Source: Elusimicrobiota bacterium (GTDB taxonomy: Bacteria; Elusimicrobiota; UBA8919). From it: DNA of 64,000 bases. Shown piece by piece: positions 19,984 through 29,461 of the stretch; the stretch's first letter is position 1; each line of letters opens with the position of its first letter. A program made the translations under genes and the position numbers. Location of the stretch: positions 31,164-95,163 of the forward strand of contig JAFGLF010000078.1 of assembly GCA_016928195.1 (NCBI GenBank). The letters are read 5' to 3'. The notes below the pieces were generated by a model. The model ran no database searches. It saw nothing but the letters and a program-made list of their open reading frames with translations, and had not been told where the DNA came from.

Positions 19984-20888
19984 TTTTCATATTTCTTTGA
20001 AACCCTCAATTGGATAAAAGAAACAATCATAAGTATCAAACCCAGAACTACAGCCATGGCTGTAGCATACCCAAAATGATAGGATTCAAATGCTTCCTTA
20101 TATATTCTTGTAATAGGGACCTCGGTATGAAAACCGGGACCGCCTCCGGTCATAGAAATAATCAAAGCAAATGCCTGCATTGTTCCTAAAATAGTTAAAA
20201 TAGAAACTATAATACAAACCGGGAATAACTGGGGGAGTGTGACATTTATAAACTGCTGCCATGCATTGGCACCGTCAATCTGAGAAGCCTCATAGAGTTC
20301 CTTAGGTATTCCCTGAAGTCCTGCAAGAAAAAGAACAAAAGCATAACCAAAACCATGCCAGGCAGTAACAACGGCAACAGCAAGCAGAGCGGTATCCGGA
20401 TCAGCCAGCCATGCCCTGAGATGAACAACAGCAACACCCATTACTTTTAAAAAATAATTAAAGATACCGTAATTCCCGTTAAATATCCAACGCCAGATTA
20501 TACCGACAACAATAACCGACAAAACAGGCGGGATAAAGAAAACCGTCCGGTAAAAACCCTTGCCTTTTGAAAGGTGCTGGTCCGTAATAACCGCTATGGC
20601 AAGTGCAAAAGAATTCTGAAAGATAAGACAGAAAATGGCAATAAAAACGGCATGCCATACTGATAACCACCAGATTTTATTTGAGAAAATAATATCAATG
20701 TAATTTCTGAATCCGACGAATTTCATTGTAGGAGAAATACCGTTCCATTCAAAAAAGCTTAATTGAAAAGTTTTTAAAAACGGGTAAACTCCGAATATAA
20801 GATAAATAATCAGGGCAGGAAGTATAATAAGGTATACTCCCTTAACACGGTTTGCTTCTTTTAATTTTTGTTTAAAATAATCAATCAT
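19980..20888 (-). CDS. Sugar ABC transporter permease, MalF type
   Basis: EASQIDGANAWQQFINVTLPQLFPV EAA loop. Confidence 0.92.
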   Translation of the reverse strand: MIDYFKQKLKEANRVKGVYLIILPALIIYLIFGVYPFLKTFQLSFFEWNGISPTMKFVGFRNYIDIIFSNKIWWLSVWHAVFIAIFCLIFQNSFALAIAVITDQHLSKGKGFYRTVFFIPPVLSVIVVGIIWRWIFNGNYGIFNYFLKVMGVAVVHLRAWLADPDTALLAVAVVTAWHGFGYAFVLFLAGLQGIPKELYEASQIDGANAWQQFINVTLPQLFPVCIIVSILTILGTMQAFALIISMTGGGPGFHTEVPITRIYKEAFESYHFGYATAMAVVLGLILMIVSFIQLRVSKKYEK

Positions 20889-22171
20889 TTTTTTATTATC
20901 TTTTCTTTTTTCTTCTGGACTTCTTTAAGGACTTCTTCGGGTGTCTTTTCTTTTATCAGAATCGACTGTATTCCCTTAAATAAAACCTCTTCCACTTCAT
21001 ATTTTTCAGCAATATGAATTTTAGGAGTCAGGTTATTCAGTCCTTCGGCATTTTTTGCCAGAACAGGAGGCAGACCTTCGAGCGTATTTTTATTAGCAGA
21101 AAGTTCGTTACCTTCTTTTGAATAACGAATCTGCTGGTCTTTATGGGTAAACCACTTTAAAAATTTTATTGCTTCCTCAGGATACTTAGAACATGTTGTT
21201 ACAGCCGCAGCTGCCCCCAAACCCCCTGCAAGATACAATGGATATTTTGCTTTAGGGTCTTTTGGAGGCTTCATAACTCCAAAATTCAAATCAGAATTCA
21301 TCTGTTTATAAACGTTAACCGCCCACGAACCGTTCAGGGCCATTGCCACATCTCCGTTAGCAAATAATCTTTCCGATTCCTTGTTTGGAAGAGTAACTAT
21401 TCCATCAACAAACATACCGGCATCCCTCATTTCAACAACTTTACGCAGTGCGTTGTTCCAACCCGGAGAAGTATAGGGATACTGCCCTTTAATCGTTTTT
21501 TCTATATTATTTTTCCCGAGATAACTCCATGCATAGGAATAAATAAATACACCATTCATCCATAAATCTCCGAATCCGGAGGTAAAAGGAGCAATCCCCG
21601 CTGATTTAAGTTTTTTACCCGCTGCTATAAACTCATCCCATGTTTTCGGAGGATTTTCAGGGTCAAGACCTGCCTTTTTAAAAAGTTCCTTGTTATAGTA
21701 AATCTGAATATTAATTGCGGAAATCGGTACACACCAGCAGGAATCCGGCTTTACACCCCACTGGTTCTTAAGATAATAAAATTCCTCTTTCGGATTGCCG
21801 TAAAACCAATCCTTCCAGCCTTTATCCATTTCCTCTGTCAATTCAACAATTTTACCCGCAGTAATATATCTGGCTAAAAACTCTCCTGTTGCAGCTATAC
21901 CAATAATGTCCGGCAGGGTATCAGCCTGGGCAGCAGCCTGAAGTTTATTAAAATACTGCTGGCCAACCGGGGCTGTAAGTTCAAAAATAACCTTAATCCC
22001 TGTTTTCTCTTCATACTCTTTAGCAAATTTCTCAAGAAGCTTATGTTTATCAGCCCACCATTCCCAAAAAACAATTTTTATCTGTCCGGTATCTTCAGTT
22101 TTTTTAGTACAGGAAAAAAATCCCGAAACCAGAAAGATTAATACCATTAATAAAACATTTCTTTTTATCAT
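20885..22171 (-). CDS. Extracellular sugar-binding lipoprotein (ABC transporter, family 1)
   Basis: VLIFLVSGFFSCTKK lipobox; IKIVFWEWWADKHKLLEKFAKEYEEKTGIKV; start placed at 22171 (MIKRNVL). Confidence 0.9.
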   Translation of the reverse strand: MIKRNVLLMVLIFLVSGFFSCTKKTEDTGQIKIVFWEWWADKHKLLEKFAKEYEEKTGIKVIFELTAPVGQQYFNKLQAAAQADTLPDIIGIAATGEFLARYITAGKIVELTEEMDKGWKDWFYGNPKEEFYYLKNQWGVKPDSCWCVPISAINIQIYYNKELFKKAGLDPENPPKTWDEFIAAGKKLKSAGIAPFTSGFGDLWMNGVFIYSYAWSYLGKNNIEKTIKGQYPYTSPGWNNALRKVVEMRDAGMFVDGIVTLPNKESERLFANGDVAMALNGSWAVNVYKQMNSDLNFGVMKPPKDPKAKYPLYLAGGLGAAAAVTTCSKYPEEAIKFLKWFTHKDQQIRYSKEGNELSANKNTLEGLPPVLAKNAEGLNNLTPKIHIAEKYEVEEVLFKGIQSILIKEKTPEEVLKEVQKKKEKIIKK

Positions 22172-22188
22172 TCTTCCTCCGTTGTTCT

Positions 22189-24987
22189 TTACTGCCTTAC
22201 CGCTTTTTCCCAATCGGATTTACCTGCAAGGTAACTTATATTAAAATTTCTGCTTTCTTTCGGCTTAAGTATAAATTCTTTAAATATCAATTCTACCGTA
22301 AAAAAATCCTTTCCCTGCCAATAACCTATTTTCCATACCGAATCCTTATCAAACTGCTGTGCAAAATATTCTTCACTCTTTGAGTCAAGAGCCAGACACC
22401 AGCCTTCGCTTGGAAAATAATGTTTTTTATCCATTATTGCTTTAAACGGTTCATTGACGATCCCTTCTATGGTAGGAACTATTATTTTATGTATAAGTTC
22501 TGCCTTTTCCGGAGGGCCGGGAGCTAGGTCAGGATGGGTACTCCAGACAAAACTTGCATCCTCTTTCCCTAAGTTTTCAACTGTATAACTTACATGCAGT
22601 TTTCTTGTTTCCGCAGTCAGGGTCATTTTCCGCTTAAGTAGAAGATTATCTTTTGTTACCGCAGACATAATCAAAGATTTTTTTTCTGCACTTTCTTCAA
22701 TCTTATACTGCCATTCATTGTTCCACACTTCTCCGGGCCAAATATCAGGGAAGGTATCATTAATCCCTCCGTATTCAACCCATTCCTGGGAATCCTTATC
22801 TATAACCTTTTCTACCGCAGGATATTCAAGAAATAATTGATTATTTTGTGTCTCGCGCAGGTAAAAAGCCAATATTCTTCCTCCCAGTGCCGATGTAACC
22901 TGAACTTCAATCTCGTTATTACCAAGTACAAAATCCGTCCGTCCGTCAGCATTAATATCTCCCTTAACCACAGCAACTTCCGTCTCTTCTATCACTTTAA
23001 AAGGTTCGCTTACAGAGAGCTTTTCTTTACTATGGCTGGTTAGTAATGCTGTAACAACAGCATTTTCTACTGCACTTGTAGGTGTTACAAAAAAGTCAAT
23101 TTTCTTTTCATCGGTACTATTTAAAACATACGAGGCTTTTGAAGGATTAACCTTCCAGCCGTGAGGTACTTCCAAAACGATATTTCCGGAATCAGAAGCA
23201 TCTCCCTGGTTAGTTATCCGAACCGAAACTTTTTCTTTTTTGTTCAACCTTAAAATATTATTAGGCCCTATGTCCATATGAAAAAAGAAAGGTTTTACTT
23301 CAATAACCGCGACGGGCGAACGCACTAATTTTTTCCCTGATTTTAATTTCGCCTCTATCATAGCCTTTATGGTTTTTGTTCTTTTTTTTGGAACACTGAT
23401 TTGGAAAGGAATCATTGTTTCTTCACCGGCATTCAAATCAATCCTCACGGTTTCCCCGATTAACCAATTCGAAGGTATACCATCCTCGCTAACAATACTG
23501 AGCTTACCTTTTACAGGTTCTTTCGATTTATTTCTGATAACAACGGAAAAATCCTTTGAAGTACCCGCAAAAATAGTTGTCTCTTTTGGATAAATCGATA
23601 ATTCGACTTCTTTATCTTCCGGGAATTTTATTTCCTGCTGTTCAATCTCCTCTTTCAGTTTATTAACAATAGATTGTGTTTTATTATAATCGCCTTCCAC
23701 AAATAAATCTATTGCTTTCTCTGTCTCTGTTTCATACGAACCAAGAAGGCCGTGCCCGGTTTTCCCATTTTTTCTTAATTTCTTTATCTGGCTTTTTATA
23801 TCATAAATTTCTTTAGGGATTCTAATAGCACTATACTTAAAATTTTTATTCTTCAGCTTGGATGTATAATCGGAAGTTATTTCTAAATATTTATATCCAT
23901 ATTCAAAAGTCGGCTCTATTGTCGACCCTTCGGCAAAATCGTTCCATGTTATAATCTGAATCCAATGGGCATCATATTTTAAGCACTCATCCCATGTCAT
24001 TTTATATACCTCTCCTTCCTTTCTCGGAAGAATGGTACGGCCTCCGCCCCAGCCCCATGTACCATAACTATCAAAACCGGGACATGCTTCTCCGCTGATA
24101 AATTTAATTTTACCTTCTGCCAGAGCCTGTTTTGACTCTTCATAAAATTTTATCCTGCGGTCCGGCCCTCCGGAAACCCAGGGATATATACTATCAGCAA
24201 CATCCAGAAACCCGGTTTCCTCAATGCTCCTGTTCCAATGCCATTGATAATTAGCTATAAATAAAGGTTGAGAATCCCCTGCGGACCCAAAAATCTCTCT
24301 CCATTCCTCAGGTGAAAAAGAAGTAGCATTTTTGCCTACCATAAATGGCGGTCCCCAGCCGAAGTTTGTAATCACAGGCCGTCCGTTAATCCTAAAATAA
24401 GCTTTACTCTTTCCATACTCTGAAAAAATTCTTTTAACATCTTCACTTGCTTCAATTACCGCCTCATGCCTGTTAGAAGCACCGGAAAAAGGGGGAAACA
24501 TACATTTATCGTCAATATCAATACAGACTTTGAAGTTCAGTTTTTCCGCTGCTTTCAGAAGCTTTTTAAAACCAATATCTTCATGCCTGGGATTACCGTT
24601 TTCGTCTTCAAATCCATACCAGTTGACGACAAAACCGTCTATGCCGGCTGCTTTTGCCAGCAAAATATGATATTCTACAACATCCTCATCAGTTGAATCA
24701 TATGGTCCGATTAAAGGATAATGTAAAGAAGCAATATCCCGTCGTCCGTTAGGCAGTATTCTGTCCGGATTGCGCCTATGGCCTTTTTGAAACCAGGCCC
24801 AATTGCACCATCCATTGCTTATTTCCGGTCTTCCGAACCAGGTCATATAATGAGCAAAAATCTGTTTTTCCTTTTGAACCGAAGGATAAAACCTTTCTAT
24901 TTTCTCCGAGTAAGAATAAATGCTATAAGCTTTAGAAAATATTATGATGATTAAACTTACTACTAATACTTTTAATATTGTTTTCAT
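22189..24987 (-). CDS. GH71/GH99-like glycoside hydrolase with Ig/NEW3-like and mutarotase-like C-terminal regions
   Basis: FAHYMTWFGRPE..., AGIDGFVVNWYGFEDENG, WIQIITWNDFAEGSTIEPT; later NKSKEPVKGKLSI repeats and VTSALGGRILAFYL. Confidence 0.7.
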   Translation of the reverse strand: MKTILKVLVVSLIIIIFSKAYSIYSYSEKIERFYPSVQKEKQIFAHYMTWFGRPEISNGWCNWAWFQKGHRRNPDRILPNGRRDIASLHYPLIGPYDSTDEDVVEYHILLAKAAGIDGFVVNWYGFEDENGNPRHEDIGFKKLLKAAEKLNFKVCIDIDDKCMFPPFSGASNRHEAVIEASEDVKRIFSEYGKSKAYFRINGRPVITNFGWGPPFMVGKNATSFSPEEWREIFGSAGDSQPLFIANYQWHWNRSIEETGFLDVADSIYPWVSGGPDRRIKFYEESKQALAEGKIKFISGEACPGFDSYGTWGWGGGRTILPRKEGEVYKMTWDECLKYDAHWIQIITWNDFAEGSTIEPTFEYGYKYLEITSDYTSKLKNKNFKYSAIRIPKEIYDIKSQIKKLRKNGKTGHGLLGSYETETEKAIDLFVEGDYNKTQSIVNKLKEEIEQQEIKFPEDKEVELSIYPKETTIFAGTSKDFSVVIRNKSKEPVKGKLSIVSEDGIPSNWLIGETVRIDLNAGEETMIPFQISVPKKRTKTIKAMIEAKLKSGKKLVRSPVAVIEVKPFFFHMDIGPNNILRLNKKEKVSVRITNQGDASDSGNIVLEVPHGWKVNPSKASYVLNSTDEKKIDFFVTPTSAVENAVVTALLTSHSKEKLSVSEPFKVIEETEVAVVKGDINADGRTDFVLGNNEIEVQVTSALGGRILAFYLRETQNNQLFLEYPAVEKVIDKDSQEWVEYGGINDTFPDIWPGEVWNNEWQYKIEESAEKKSLIMSAVTKDNLLLKRKMTLTAETRKLHVSYTVENLGKEDASFVWSTHPDLAPGPPEKAELIHKIIVPTIEGIVNEPFKAIMDKKHYFPSEGWCLALDSKSEEYFAQQFDKDSVWKIGYWQGKDFFTVELIFKEFILKPKESRNFNISYLAGKSDWEKAVRQ

Positions 24988-25007
24988 TATTTACTTCTCC
25001 CAGATGC

Positions 25008-27008
25008 TCATTCTGCTTCAAGAAGAGTGAGTTTGCTAAATACAACCTTATCCCCTTTATTTGTGGGTGCCTCCTCCTGTGTGCTAACTCCCACCTGAAG
25101 TCTTATCTGCTGTATCCCCGAAAGACCTGTTATGTCCTTTAAATTGTAGGTTTTTACTCCTAATTCATTTGTATCATACTGAATTCTTTTCCATCCTTCA
25201 GGAAGATCCGGATGATGCATTATTATATACCAATATCTTGTTACATCTAAAACATTTATTTTAAGGATAGGGCTTTCATCAAAATTTATCTTAATATCCG
25301 TATGTACACTGCCAAACATACTGTTGGGTGAATTTCCTGTAATTATTGCTTTACCGTCTATAATTTTGATAGTAGCACCTGTTATTGAGCCATCCTCCAT
25401 CTTATCGGCCCATTTTCCTTCAATAACAAGATCAAACTTAGGAGACATTTTTTCCGAAGATGTTTTTACTGACTTCTTCGGCTCCGCAGTTGGAGGTTCA
25501 CCCATTGAAATATCAGGCACTTCTTTTCCTTTGAATCTGAATCCTGTGAAAGTAAAAAACTCGCCTTTGTTCCCTGTAGTTTTTCCTTCGGTAGTTATAC
25601 CAAGCTGTAATTCAAATTTCTGTTTTCCCGAAATCTTAATATAATCCTTCAGATTAAAAAAATGTTCCCCGGACTTTTTTATCGCACTTCCGATCCTCGC
25701 ATATCCGCCTTCAAACTGGTCTCCCTTAAGAATTATATAAGCATACCCTAATTTCGAAATCGATTTTATATCTATCATAATCGTATCGTATTTATTAAAA
25801 TCTGCTTCAATATCCCTATAAACACACCCGTAATGCTGTTTTTCGCTGGTTCCTGTTACTGTTATACCATCTTTATCATATTTTATTGTCGCATCTGAAG
25901 ATGATCCGTCTCCCCAACAATCATTCCACTCACCCGCAATATTATGTGAACCTGCATCTCCTGCTGCCGATTCAGCTTTTTCTGTTGATTTTTTCTTTCC
26001 ATGCGGCTTTCCGGACAGCCTTAACTCCGAAAAAACCATTTTGCTCCCGAAATTATTTGAATCTTTTTCTCTGACTACTCCCAGCTGCAGCCTAACAGCT
26101 TCCGCTTTATTAAAATTTGTTATATCTTTTATGTTGTACGAAAAAAATCCTTTTTCATCTGTCGGCGCCTGTACATGTGTCCAACCGCCTTTAATCTTCT
26201 CAGACCCCATTATTATATACCACTTATCGCTTACCTCTTCTACTTTTATTTCAAGGAAAGTATAGGACGCAAAATCAATCTCCATATCTTTATATACAAC
26301 TCCATATGATATTTTTTTGCTGGTCCCTGTTATTGTTCCTATATCCCCGTCATATTTTATCGCTGCATCCGAAGGCGCTCCGTTCCCCCAATGGTCATTC
26401 CACTCACCCGCAATTTTATACACACCTTCTTCTTCCTCTATTACCTCCGCTTTTTTTATTACCCTTTCCTTACCATATGCTTTTTTTGACAATCTCAACT
26501 CCGAAAATGCCATTCTGCTTTCTATGTTTGAATCCTCTTTACCAAAAACTCCCAGCTGCAGCCTGACATATTTTATTCCCTTCAGTTTTGTTATATCTTT
26601 TATATTGTAGGAAAAAAATCCTTTTTCATCCATCGGGGGCTGTATATGCATCCAGCCGCCTTTAATTTCAGGAGCTCCTGCGATTATATACCACTTGCCT
26701 TTTGTTTCTTCTACTTTTATTTCAAGAAACGGATATGCTGAAAAATCAATTTCCACATCCTTATATACAACCCCATACGGTTTTTCTTCGCTTGTTCCTT
26801 TAATAAATGCCTTTTTACCCGAAGTATAAATCTTTGCACCGCTTTTGCTCCCGTCCTCCCATTCTGCTTTCCATGAAGAAATATCCTTTGCTTTTCCGGA
26901 ATGAAAGATATAAATAAGGTCCGATTCATTAACAGAACAATAAACAACGGAATTTATTGTCACAAAAACTGTAAAGATTGCGAAAACAGAAGTTATATAT
27001 TTTTTCAT
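25008..27008 (-). CDS. Secreted protein of four tandem about 150-aa CBM-like beta-sandwich repeats
   Basis: Four repeats of G-V-Y-D-EIDF...LEIKVEE...WYIIMG...FSYNIKDIT...VRLQLGV...FSELRL. Confidence 0.75.
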   Translation of the reverse strand: MKKYITSVFAIFTVFVTINSVVYCSVNESDLIYIFHSGKAKDISSWKAEWEDGSKSGAKIYTSGKKAFIKGTSEEKPYGVVYKDVEIDFSAYPFLEIKVEETKGKWYIIAGAPEIKGGWMHIQPPMDEKGFFSYNIKDITKLKGIKYVRLQLGVFGKEDSNIESRMAFSELRLSKKAYGKERVIKKAEVIEEEEGVYKIAGEWNDHWGNGAPSDAAIKYDGDIGTITGTSKKISYGVVYKDMEIDFASYTFLEIKVEEVSDKWYIIMGSEKIKGGWTHVQAPTDEKGFFSYNIKDITNFNKAEAVRLQLGVVREKDSNNFGSKMVFSELRLSGKPHGKKKSTEKAESAAGDAGSHNIAGEWNDCWGDGSSSDATIKYDKDGITVTGTSEKQHYGCVYRDIEADFNKYDTIMIDIKSISKLGYAYIILKGDQFEGGYARIGSAIKKSGEHFFNLKDYIKISGKQKFELQLGITTEGKTTGNKGEFFTFTGFRFKGKEVPDISMGEPPTAEPKKSVKTSSEKMSPKFDLVIEGKWADKMEDGSITGATIKIIDGKAIITGNSPNSMFGSVHTDIKINFDESPILKINVLDVTRYWYIIMHHPDLPEGWKRIQYDTNELGVKTYNLKDITGLSGIQQIRLQVGVSTQEEAPTNKGDKVVFSKLTLLEAE

Positions 27009-27035
27009 ATATACTCCTCCTTTTAAATTCCTTTA

Positions 27036-28091
27036 TTACTTCTTTCTTCCGGTTGACATACGAACAACCAGTTTCGTTTCTACAACAATTTTTTTCTTAG
27101 GAATTTTCTGATTATTAATCCATTCCATAAGGTACTTCACCGCCTGTCTCCCCATATCTTCCTTGGGCACATGAATAGTTGTCAGAGGAGGATTTGTCCT
27201 TATACCCATATCAATATCATCAAATCCAATAATAGATATATCATCAGGAACCTTTAACCCCTTTTCCTGAGCTGCATATAAAGCACCTATCGCTGTTTTA
27301 TCGTTACAGGCGATAACCGCCGTAGGCGGAGAGGATAAACGTATCAGTTTTTCCATTCCCTCATAACCACAAGGGAAATCCGTATCATCCTGGTTACTGC
27401 CATCAGGTCTATACAGAACTTTTTGAACCAGCTTTTCATCAAAACCGATATTGGAATCCTTAAGGCATTTTTTATACCCCTGTAATCTTTCTCTAAAACT
27501 CTGGGATTCCTCTATATCAGCATAATAACCTAAAATAAAACCGATTCTTCTGTGTCCCAGAGCAATTAAATATCTTACTGCTTTGTAGACCCCCCCCTCA
27601 TTGTCAATAACAATTGTTGTTGATGAACCACCTTTTATAAAAGGGTCTATCAAAATATGGGGGATAGAAAACTGCTGCATATTTCTTATAACTTTGCGTG
27701 ACTTTGCAGATAAAAATACAATCCCGTCGACAGTGTGCATTTCAATCATTGGGGGGAGAAATTTTGCGGGAAAATCTATCGTAGAGAAAAGTAATCCGTA
27801 TCTGTTCAGTTTAACTTCCTGTTCAATTCCCTGAAAAACACTTGAACAGTACGGGTCACTAAAAAGATATGCCTGGGAACTTTCATAGATAAAACCGATG
27901 TTTTTTGTTATTCCCTTTGACAAACCGCGCCCGAATGAATTGAGTCTGTAATTCAACTCCTTTGCGGCCTTTCTTACTTTGCCCTGGGACTTTTTGGAAA
28001 TCCTGTCAAGGAACCTTCCATTAAGCACAAAAGAAACACAGGACTGCGAAACTCCGGCTTTTTTTGCCACATCCAACATGGTTGCTGACAT
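27036..28091 (-). CDS. LacI-family transcriptional regulator
   Basis: MLDVAKKAGVSQSCVSFVLNGR HTH; periplasmic-binding-like C-terminal domain. Confidence 0.93.
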   Translation of the reverse strand: MSATMLDVAKKAGVSQSCVSFVLNGRFLDRISKKSQGKVRKAAKELNYRLNSFGRGLSKGITKNIGFIYESSQAYLFSDPYCSSVFQGIEQEVKLNRYGLLFSTIDFPAKFLPPMIEMHTVDGIVFLSAKSRKVIRNMQQFSIPHILIDPFIKGGSSTTIVIDNEGGVYKAVRYLIALGHRRIGFILGYYADIEESQSFRERLQGYKKCLKDSNIGFDEKLVQKVLYRPDGSNQDDTDFPCGYEGMEKLIRLSSPPTAVIACNDKTAIGALYAAQEKGLKVPDDISIIGFDDIDMGIRTNPPLTTIHVPKEDMGRQAVKYLMEWINNQKIPKKKIVVETKLVVRMSTGRKK

Positions 28092-28131
28092 TGCAATTCC
28101 CCTTGTTAATATTCTCGTCTGTTAATACTCT

Positions 28132-28178
28132 GTTAATACGTTTTAACAATAGTATAACAAAAAAAAGAAATTTGTCAA
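28132..28178 (-). promoter_or_regulatory. Sigma70-type promoter with LacI-type operator upstream of lacI
   Basis: Minus strand TTGACA-N16-TATACT, then GTTAAAACGTATTAAC near-palindrome (28147-28132). Confidence 0.75.
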
Positions 28179-28295
28179 GAAAAAAATTAAATTACAAAAA
28201 ATATTTTTTTACAGGTAAACAGTTGATACGCAAATTACCCTGTAAGAAATGACCGAACAAAGACAGGAACAATGCAATCAATAAGGAGATTAATA

Positions 28296-29315
28296 TTATC
28301 TTTTTACCAGAGGCCCGAACCGGCAGGATAACGAAATCCTGTGTGAACCCATACTCTCCTGTATCTGCAAAGGCCACATAAATGCATAATCCAGCTGTGT
28401 CCTGAATTTGTCCCAAATACTTATCTTAAAACTCACTCCGCTGGTTAGTTCTGTATAATTGCTCCCTATCCTAAAGCCCAGAAACTCATCAAAAAACCAT
28501 GCCTCGCTTCCTATATGCAGATTAACCTTGTCAGATGTTGTCCCCCATTCCTGCTTGCGGTATACTCCATCTATACTCGTCAAAAAGTTCTTTACCTTCC
28601 CCCAGCGTATAACCTTGTACGCTATTCCTAATCTTAATTCCGAAGGGACAATATCCTCTGTTTTTAACCCGACATCGGGCTGGGTCATATTCTTTACTAC
28701 CACTCCTAACGATATTCTATGCGGGTCATCAGAAAACGCCTCTAACCATAACCCAAAATCTGCCGTTATTGCCGATTTAGAATCACCCTCTGCAAACACA
28801 GGGTCTGTTTCCGTTCGTTGGTCCAAGACATATGCGTGTCTTAACTGTTTTACATTAATTCCACAAAACACTTTTGGTGTCGCATCCTGCTTGGTTAATG
28901 GCGCTGCATATGTCAAACTTAACGTATCTTCCTTATACTGATCCGCCGATACAAAATTTGCCCAGTTCGCTCCAAACGTTCCTACCTTACCTGCAGGACA
29001 CACTATTGCTGCATACTTTAACCCTAAATCTACTTCCCTTAAACCGGTATACAGCTCTGCATGCATAAAATTTACTTCCACATTCTTTAACTGACATATT
29101 CCCGCAGGATTATACAGCATTCCGTTGGAATCATCACTCACTGCAGTATATGCCCCTCCCATACCCGCAGGCCTCGCCCCCCACCCGCTGTCTTTAAAGG
29201 CAGGGTATAGGGTATAGGGTGTAGGCAGTAGTAAAACCAATAACAATAAAATGAATTTTATCATCCTTTTAGAGAATCTATCTATGGTTTCATATATTAA
29301 ATTTGTATATCTCAT
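28296..29315 (-). CDS. PorV/PorQ (UPF0164)-like outer-membrane protein, copy 3
   Basis: FKDSGWGARPAGMGGAYTAVSDDSNGMLYNPAGICQ. Confidence 0.8.
   Translation of the reverse strand: MRYTNLIYETIDRFSKRMIKFILLLLVLLLPTPYTLYPAFKDSGWGARPAGMGGAYTAVSDDSNGMLYNPAGICQLKNVEVNFMHAELYTGLREVDLGLKYAAIVCPAGKVGTFGANWANFVSADQYKEDTLSLTYAAPLTKQDATPKVFCGINVKQLRHAYVLDQRTETDPVFAEGDSKSAITADFGLWLEAFSDDPHRISLGVVVKNMTQPDVGLKTEDIVPSELRLGIAYKVIRWGKVKNFLTSIDGVYRKQEWGTTSDKVNLHIGSEAWFFDEFLGFRIGSNYTELTSGVSFKISIWDKFRTQLDYAFMWPLQIQESMGSHRISLSCRFGPLVKR
29203..29230. repeat. Heptamer tandem (GGGTATA)2-GGGTGTA-GGCAGTA in signal-peptide codons
   Basis: Copies at 29203, 29210, 29217, 29224. Confidence 0.85.
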
Positions 29316-29317
29316 AT

Positions 29318-29461
29318 TATCTATTCCCTATCCCCTATTGCCTGCCGCCTGATGTTTCCCCTACTCCCTACTGCCTGCCTTTTTCCCTACTGCCTATCCC
29401 CTATTGCCTACTGCCTGCCTTTTTCCCTACTGCCTATCCCCTATTGCCTACTGCCTGCCTT
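29318..29461. repeat. Tandem repeat with exact 40-bp duplication
   Basis: 29381-29420 equals 29421-29460: TTTTCCCTACTGCCTATCCCCTATTGCCTACTGCCTGCCT; degenerate copies upstream. Confidence 0.97.

Noticed and set aside
29318-29461. Possible CRISPR array
   Set aside because: Contiguous tandem units with no spacers and no cas genes
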